This document shows, in pieces, positions 56,870 to 64,000 of a stretch of 64,000 bases of DNA. The stretch is taken from positions 1,054,001 through 1,118,000 of the forward strand of contig MBPM02000014.1 in NCBI GenBank assembly GCA_001695595.3, written 5' to 3'. How positions within the stretch are numbered: the stretch's first letter is position 1; each line of letters begins with the position of its first letter. The position numbers and the translations under genes were made by a program. The stretch is from Plasmopara viticola. Lineage: Eukaryota > Oomycota > Peronosporomycetes > Peronosporales > Peronosporaceae. The notes beneath the pieces are model-generated. The model made no database searches. It was not told the DNA's origin and was given only the letters and a program-made list of their open reading frames with translations.

Positions 56870-57868
56870 TCATAGGTTAAGACTACGAGTTTCAAGACTG
56901 CAAGGATCCACAGGTTCTAATGACGTTCGACGAAACGTAAGCACGAGTGGCTTAGGGGCAAACTGCATGATCTGACACATCTTTTCGAAGCCCAAGCGGT
57001 ATACGTCGAAATGGTTTATCGTCAGTAGCTGATCCCCCACAGTCACTTTGGTGTCTTTCCCATTGCGGCCCACAACACCAAACTTGTTCATTTCCATTAC
57101 AACAGGATAGGACTTTCCCACTTCAGGTTTCAAGCTTATTCCGAGTGGGCCGTCTTCTTCTCTCCAGATGACGTAACTCAAAGACCGCTCCAAACGCTCT
57201 CGACTCTTATGTCGGTCCGTGTGAGCTATAATTGATAATAGACGAGATCTTCTAGTAAAATTCTGCAACTCATTCAACGTTGGCCTCCGGAACCGCAGTA
57301 CGGCTGGCCGCACGCCACTATCCAGAATCTGCATTACTGCGTCAAACGGCACCTCGGAGCGCCAGGTACTGCGTTCGTTAATGGCGATGAGGAAGTCGCC
57401 TCGGCGAAGATTCCACATACCGGGTAAGGAATCGTTGCCGTCGGCTACTTCGACACATGGATACCCCGTGATTTCACAAGGTATAAAGTCTACTGACCCA
57501 AGACTTGAGCCGTACCAGAGCAAAATTTCGTACTGCAAATGATCTCCATCTGATTTTCCAGGCATGGACGGCGAGTCGAGCGAGGAGACCGTGGACGCCG
57601 TACGCTGTAACGAACCATCGGTACAACGCCGCACTTTTTTAAGACGATACTGTAAAAAAAGCTGAATTTTGCTGGCCGCCTCTTCCTCGGCAAGCGCCTT
57701 AGCCAGCCACTTGTTAAACGATGGCGGCGGAGTAGGTGTTACGGTCTTGAGAATGTCAACCCGGTCTTGTGGTTGGTCTTGTAGTTGGTGTTCCCGCGAA
57801 TCCATGGAATGGTTCATTTGGGGACGACGGGTCTTCAGCTCGCACTTCTTGAGAGCGTCGACACCCAT
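56870..57868 (-). CDS. IQ motif and tandem PDZ-like domain protein
   Basis: Intact gene; the ATG at 57868 gives 332 residues (the open frame extends 17 codons further to a TTG). An initiator-like TTCATTTTTATTG on this strand lies ~50 bp upstream and supports that start. Order: hydrophilic Gln/Pro-rich N-terminus, an IQ-like helix (EEEAASKIQLFLQYRLKK, ~60-77) that may bind calmodulin, a Ser-rich linker, then a PDZ-like domain (~115-205; YEILLWYGSSLGSVDFIP, LRRGDFLIAINERSTW, AVLRFRRP) and a second PDZ-like domain (~230-310; GPLGISLKP, VVGRNGKDTKVTVGDQLLTI, LVLTFRR). Such proteins scaffold signalling or membrane complexes. Several oomycete PDZ proteins combine these parts, but the partner is unknown. 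Confidence 0.8.
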   Translation of the reverse strand: MGVDALKKCELKTRRPQMNHSMDSREHQLQDQPQDRVDILKTVTPTPPPSFNKWLAKALAEEEAASKIQLFLQYRLKKVRRCTDGSLQRTASTVSSLDSPSMPGKSDGDHLQYEILLWYGSSLGSVDFIPCEITGYPCVEVADGNDSLPGMWNLRRGDFLIAINERSTWRSEVPFDAVMQILDSGVRPAVLRFRRPTLNELQNFTRRSRLLSIIAHTDRHKSRERLERSLSYVIWREEDGPLGISLKPEVGKSYPVVMEMNKFGVVGRNGKDTKVTVGDQLLTINHFDVYRLGFEKMCQIMQFAPKPLVLTFRRTSLEPVDPCSLETRSLNL

Positions 57869-57916
57869 TACGAATTGCGCAATTGACGGTTGTGTTAGAG
57901 TCAGCACAGTGGGACA

Positions 57917-57929
57917 CAATAAAAATGAA
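57917..57929 (-). promoter_or_regulatory. Oomycete-type initiator upstream of the PDZ gene
   Basis: On the minus strand TTCATTTTTATTG matches the TCATTYY initiator core. It lies 49-61 bp upstream of the ATG at 57868, the usual spacing. It helps decide that ATG over the upstream TTG. Confidence 0.4.
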
Positions 57930-57949
57930 TTTCTGGGCTGCTAGTAAGG

Positions 57950-60900
57950 AGGTTTAGGGCCATTTATTGCTGGAGAGAAAACAATGTCCAAATCCCATGA
58001 AAACAGAATTAGGCAATTCGAATTTCAAACGCTCGAATTTGGTGCTGACAATTGTCAAATCTGAGTCAGACCCACCATGCGCCCGCCGATAAGGCCAGGT
58101 ATATCGTTTACAAACACCATGCGTTAGAGTCACCGACCTAACATCACATATCATAAATTGTCACTCATTAGATCAGGGCACTACATTACTAATATAATGT
58201 AAAGAAGCCTAGATTTGGCTCTTTGGATTCATATCGAATATCAATCGTTGTCAATGCACAAATTATTGACGTCGGGAGTTCAACTTTCAGACAATGCTCG
58301 TCAAGAATAAGCCTTTTTCAGAAAAATTCCCTCTTTATATCTTCCGCATACTTCACCTACTATCGATACTAGTTGTCCAAAAGGACTCTAGATGGTATTT
58401 CGCTCACTTAAACTGCACACCTCACGTACTCTATGCTCGTTCTCCGATCGAACATTTCTCCTTGGTAAGCAAAAGGTCACCTCGATGAGGCGATAGAGAA
58501 CAAGGTTCATTCAATGTATAATGCATCTAGCTTGATTCCAAATTTTCAGACAAATTGCAAGATCGTGCTCGACAAGCCGGCTGTGATCGCACGTTGGGTA
58601 AATTGGGTTGCTATAGATTTAAAGTTAGGTTTAGAATTTTATACGAGACGATCTGTCCTACATTGGGTTGCTATCTGCTTTTGGAGAGAATCATGGTCTC
58701 GGAGAGACGTTTCGTGTCATATTCGCTTGTCCTTAATCAAGGTTCAGTGAAAAAAACTGTCCTCATCAAAACCCTCGCTCAAAGGTAATGTTTTTATCCA
58801 ATGGCAGTTCTCCCAAATCCGCAACCTTTGGTCAACGATGTTGCGTCAAACATACAGTGAACGCTGTCCACAATGAGCTTTAAAATCGGGTTGTATACTA
58901 CTCCACGTACATCGTCAGGACCGCGTCTTCGGTATTTTGGCCTACACAACTAAATTTCGCATGGTATGCATCGAGTGCAATACACACCGAATGTTGCTGT
59001 CGCGAAATTTCTCGCCTGTGATGCCAAAGATGTTTTCCAACCACGCCGTTCACGGCGTGCTGTCTTCTACGAGCACTACATAGCGGCTCAAGCCTTGCAG
59101 AGTCTATCTTGATTCAAAGTCGACCATACACACAGCGAGTGGTGTGTCTTACGAGCCCCGCTCAGTACAGAGTTGCGGCTGCCTTGGCTTATAGCTAACT
59201 ATGTCATTCCTGAGATGCAGCGAGTGCTGTGTAGTACGTGCATAACTCAATCGCTGAAACGCCAATTCATGCGCAGTTGTAGTCGGCTTAGCTCTTGTGA
59301 TGCCCTCACCAGCATGCTGGGTTTATATTTCCAACGTGCATCGATCATTGGCTTCCGCACTTTTCTATGTCAAGGACTTTAATCCTCGACTTTATCTCCG
59401 GCATTCCAAAAACCAACAAATTGACCGACTCGGTCCAATGCCCGCGTCAATACCGCTCCATATTTTTAGCAGAGCTGCAATCAAGACTCATGAAAGATCC
59501 GCCAGGAGCAAAGCAGACGGCAACCGAGGTCTTTAAATCCAGGGTTTGTGGCGTGCGAGCCACGCCAAAGATATTTTTCTGCATCGGCAAGCATCCATTT
59601 ACGCCCTTAAAGTCGAGGCTAAATACAGTAACCCTGGTTCCTGTTGTTAAGCGAACAGTGACGTTATGCTCGCTAAGCATCAGCATATAGCTTACTTTGT
59701 TTGATCGAACACAATCGCTCAACGCCTCGGTGCCGACAAGTAAAGTCCATATTGCTGAAACACCTCCTTCAGCAGTCGATAAGCAATGCTTGCATAACAT
59801 AAGCACGCTTCACAATATATAGCACGAAGCTAAGCTCATTCGACCTATAGGTTCTCCCTGAAGGTCGACGAATCCCAATGTCTTTGGCTAGCCGCCCCTG
59901 CGCTTACTTGGTGTTGCGAGACTTCTGTTACATTACAGACGAGGCCTTTTGACATTGGCAGATTTGTCACACAGAAGGCCGTCTGTTACAATCGGCTTTC
60001 ACATCACAGTCGAAGCATTGATTAATGCTCATGTGCTGGCCAGCAGGTTGGAGATGTTATCCCCCCTTGTCAGCATAACTGAGATCCATAGGGATCGCAC
60101 ACCCCGATGGGCCAAGCGTCTCCGCCAATAGTAAGCCTTGACACGCAATGCTACTTTCACGGTATTTTGAAAAGCGCCCAAGTGTACACGAAGTAAACCC
60201 ACCGGGTGCTGCGCCCGAGCGCAATCCGTTTGACAAGACATTCCTTTAGTAGAGTATTGCTGGAGGTTCCAGCTCGCAAAATTTTTCTGGACAACTGTCT
60301 TCATTCTTTTTCTTGGCGGCTGGAAGGCAAAGCGTCTGCGCCAGCTTACGCTTTATTCATCCATGTGAGGAAGACCACCTCAGCTGAGGCATTATAGCTA
60401 TTTAAAGGCTTGTTCACCTAGCTTCGAGACACTATCTATTGCTCATAGCAAGGCGAACATCATGTCGTCTGAACCAGAGCAAAAGAATTCTCCTATGAAG
60501 GTCTATACATCCCTCTCACTATACTGGCTTGGATTCGGACAAAGTGTTTGACGCCAGTGTCGTCATTGCTGACAACCTAGCCATCTTCGATTGAAGTAGC
60601 TCCAATTGAGCGCTCTTATTATGGAAAGCACCTCCAGACGAGCATTTATCGCGTTAGGCTCTCGTGTAATCGACTCAGCTTTTTGAGCTCGTCTCGTATG
60701 GCCTAGGGTGGGTAATCATTCTACTGCTTTCCAACAAAAACTCACTTTAACGACTCAGGCGTAGGTACAATGCTTACATGTGCTACGAGATAAAGTGGCG
60801 CTGTCGTTCAATTTCCTATGAAGAAGCGCGAGCTTAAATCCCTTATAATAAAGGCAAATACGGGTTGCAAATCGCTATTTGCCTGACTGCAAGAATTAGC

Positions 60901-63900
60901 ATCCTTTTTAGTATACAGACTTGAACTTTCTCGTGTATTCCAAAAAACAAGCTTTAATACCTTTAAAAAATCAATATGAGCAGATATCCCACAGATACTG
61001 TCTAGTGTAGCCCTTACTAGTAATATGTATTAGATAGTGGTTACTAGACCGTGTACTGCATTTCTACTAACACAGTATGCTTTCGCCACCGTCTAATGTA
61101 ACTTCGTGCAACTTTTTCTTACGAAATCTGAGTGCATCTTCTCATTGAAAAGTCCCTTGTGGTCTATTCTTACCACGAATCGCATTACTTTTCCCAACAA
61201 GTCGTAAGATGGTTGTTGTCTCGCTTAAAATACAAACCTGGGAAATGTTTTGTGTTTCCCAACGCGAAATAGCCCACAAATAGTGAATTGTGCTCTTACG
61301 CTGTGTTTTGGCAAACGCTGCTTTAGTAAATATTAGCCTGATTGCTAATAAATTTAAAAAGAATGGTCAGACCGAAAGGGTCAACCTTGTCTTTGTATAA
61401 AATGTACGCAGCATGTGCGTTGAGGCACCTTATTTGTGGCACTTGTTTGCTTTTTTTAAGATAAAAGAGTTGTACATCAAAGATTGCCATTCTTTTTAAA
61501 AGTACATATTCTTGAGGTGAAGACACGCTTAAAAGTTTTCTTCTCCTCCCTTTTGTTTAGTCTGACCCTAAATTTCTTACGAAAAATTTGGCTGGCTTTG
61601 CAAGACCGTCAGCCGAATGTAATTAGTAGGGCAAGAATTGCGACTGTATTTACCATCGGTGAGATGATGATGATAACAGAAAATGAAAAAAGTGTTTACT
61701 GATGGTGACGTAGAACCAAAGATGCTAAAACTCTTCCACGTGAAAGGGTAAAATTGTTATGGGAAAAACGATGGATCATCGGTTTTGAGACCACTTAAAT
61801 CCATGAGCCATGGGATTGCTTACATTGTCGACCTTATAAAGTTAATGTCAAAGTAGGATCTATCATGACTATGGGACCTCGAGTCTTATATGAGTCGTGA
61901 GGAGACCCAGCAGAGATTTCTTTGCGCTCGAACTTGTTGGTTGGGTTGTGATACGGCGGCTGGCAGTGTTCACAGCTTCCACGTAATGGCAGTAAGGCCT
62001 AGAGGCTCTGCACACATATGGCTGTACGCTTTGAGAGGCTGGCCGACATCGGAGGTCCCTATGAAGAAAAGAATCTATCTGACGCGATTCAGACGTCTAG
62101 CTCTGAGAAGTCTTTGTCGATTTCGCCTAACCAACAAGTTCCATTGACAAGCTCGAAAATCTCTTATTTCCAAGGTTTTAATCGCCTTATATAGGCGCGG
62201 CTTGACTGTCGGATTAAACCCCGTCTTCCGGAAAAAGTATAGATTTGCAGATATCTACTCTATGATTCCTCCAAAGCTAACTCTCTATTTAACTACAGTA
62301 CAATGCTAATAATATCAGGATAATATATGTTTATAGAGAGATAGTATAAAACGAAGATGCAAACTTTCGCTGATTGTCCAAACTTTTTGGTTAGCTTCCC
62401 AGTACTTAATTCATATTACTTTCGGATGTTTGAAAAATTACTTGGCCATTGTTATTTATCACGGAAATAGCAATCAATTTGACACACGCCATTCTCTTCC
62501 GTCTAGACTAAGGATTTCCTTGATTTTATAACAGTCATGAATTCTTGATAAATTTTATGCTTGATTGGCATTACCACTGTGACTTGTACCGCTTCTAGGA
62601 AATATAAACAATCGACCTAATAATACACAGACATTATTCAAATTATGCGACTTAAGATCCGATACATACATGTCGCCTTGTCCAAAGGCTTTATATGCTG
62701 CTAGCAGAAGCCGCACATTCAAAGTCAGGCACATTCTCGAGACCAGTAGGGCCTATTTGCTTTATACAGGACTCTTGTGCATTTTACTTTTTCTCGCTAT
62801 AGATGGTGCTTTGTTATAAGTCTGATTAAGTAGTCCGCCCCAGTTTTTGGTGACTCTCGTAGTCGATGCTTCCAGAAAAACTTATTATCCCGCGAAAAAA
62901 GATTTATAGATGTCGTAACATCAAAGTATGAGCTCTATCTACAGTATGTAGTCGAATTGTCTTCTTTTCAAAGGAGCCGCACATACAAGCGGGGTGGAAG
63001 AATGTTTTAGCTCAGATTGGCTGTGAATGGCAATGATCGTCTAACTTGCCAATAAAACCGAAAATTGTGGTTTTCTATTTTCGTCAATTCAGAGTCAAGT
63101 CATACATGCTCATGTTGAGGACAAAACGCAACTCCTTACTATCAAAACTCGTTTACTTTTCAGCCGTTCAGAGTAAAAAAAGATGAGCTTACATTCGAAA
63201 AGACAGCAGATATATTAGTTATTGGCTATTGAGACTCACAATTGACCAAGAGATATGAATCCTGTAATGGCTGAAATTGTCTCTCACAGAGAAGCTTTAT
63301 CGTCCAAAAAGCACTATCAGACGAGCTTCAGATAAACATCGTATAACGTCAAACCATTTCTGCCGTGAGGACTTAATTGTGAGTAGAAACTTGGATCCGT
63401 GCCACAAAGTCGTGAATCCAAGCGACTGGCTCTGCTTCATTTCTTGAGGCCGAGGAACAAGAAGAATGCTGTGTAGAACGAAAGCACCACAGAATTACGA
63501 ATGGCTTTAAAGCAATACCTTGTATGAAGAGTCGAGGGTTGTCAATTAAGCTGTACAATCCGAATTAAAAAATGTTGGAATATGGAGCCTACGACCGTTC
63601 TCGAAAAGTTAGCTTTGCCTCATTCGCACTTCCCTGCATCTATAAACAGTATTCACTTGCAATGCCAAATTTGCAATCGAATTAGCCAAAAAAAGCCAAT
63701 ATCAGATGATCAACATCGTAAAACACTCGTTCGATATTTGCAGATATATCAAGACCTACGCGGTAGCTAAGTTTGTTTAGCCTTATCGTACGACTATTTC
63801 TTGCTTTCGTCTAGAACGTGACAACGTGATGTTATATCAGCACCGTCATATTCCTCAGCCGCTTTTGTAAAATGCGACAACGGACAATTTTAATAGATCA

Positions 63901-64000
63901 GACAATGCAGAATCGGAGCGGCTGTCCTTTAACAATCGTTTCTGTCCAACCCGAAGTTTGAACTTCTAATTTGGACATGCTGCGGTACTTCCTATCATAC
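57950..64000. other. Gene-poor tract to the end of the window
   Basis: About 6 kb of AT-rich, stop-rich sequence. The longest frames (59447-59806 minus, 119 codons; 59367-59690 plus, 107 codons; 60029-60304 minus; 61890-62147 plus) show no recognisable domain and several overlap on opposite strands. A small direct repeat, CATTGGGTTGCTAT or close to it, occurs near 58595-58675. No intact transposon, LTR pair or RNA gene was identified. Confidence 0.5.

Noticed and set aside
59447..59806. 119-codon minus-strand frame considered as a retrotransposon gag or protease
   Set aside because: No catalytic or zinc-knuckle motif could be seen, and overlapping frames are open on the other strand.
1..64000. 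CRISPR array, operon or prokaryotic defence system
   Set aside because: No regularly spaced repeats, no ribosome-binding sites, and the spliced gene and LINE elements show a eukaryotic genome.
1..64000. RxLR or Crinkler effector genes
   Set aside because: No signal peptide followed by RxLR-EER or LFLAK was found in any frame read, although oomycete gene-poor regions often hold them.

Overview
The window looks like a stretch of oomycete (stramenopile) nuclear genome. The evidence is long genes with few introns and very short gaps, an oomycete-type TCATT initiator upstream of at least one gene, a giant VPS13-like protein with EF-hands, and remnants of the Ty3/gypsy and APE-type non-LTR retrotransposons common in Phytophthora-like and downy-mildew genomes. 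The assignment rests on reading alone. No rRNA, tRNA, CRISPR array or operon is visible.

Layout. 1-243 is the 3' end of a gene that enters from the left. 569-9246 is a VPS13-family bridge-type lipid-transfer protein, split into two overlapping frames by an apparent one-base loss. 13757-15115 (+) is a nuclear BAH-domain protein, and it converges, with 21 bp between stop codons, on 15137-17371 (-), a prolyl-oligopeptidase/oligopeptidase-B-like serine peptidase. 29454-30877 (-) holds a seven-exon gene, reconstructed here, for a NOG1/Obg-type GTPase of the organellar kind; it sits alone in a gene-poor tract. 56870-57868 (-) is a protein with an IQ motif and two PDZ-like domains. Remnants of other genes (an ELYS-like nucleoporin fragment, a PP2C phosphatase, an ALG1-like glycosyltransferase and an unidentified gene) lie between them. 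About 22-51 kb and 58-64 kb is AT-rich, stop-rich sequence with only eroded retrotransposon pieces.

Mobile DNA. The most informative element is an APE-type non-LTR retrotransposon, nearly complete at 51785-54970 (-): endonuclease domain, reverse transcriptase with YADD, pentanucleotide 3' tail and 9-bp target-site duplication. Seven copies of a roughly 325-bp derivative are scattered through the window, along with one 1.16-kb deletion copy. All short copies share the same two internal deletion junctions, so they form one amplified non-autonomous (SIDE/SINE-like) family, not independent truncations. Several carry 12-13-bp target-site duplications. One has its middle inverted, two cluster members share one target site, and two insertions lie about 90-120 bp upstream of host gene starts. 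Between 19.58 and 21.69 kb two short copies in opposite orientation, plus a second inverted repeat, bracket a captured gene fragment that keeps one reading frame broken only by three stop codons.

There is no joint pathway. The housekeeping genes (lipid transfer, chromatin, peptidase, organellar ribosome assembly, scaffold) are ordinary neighbours; the novelty lies in the element family and its rearrangements.
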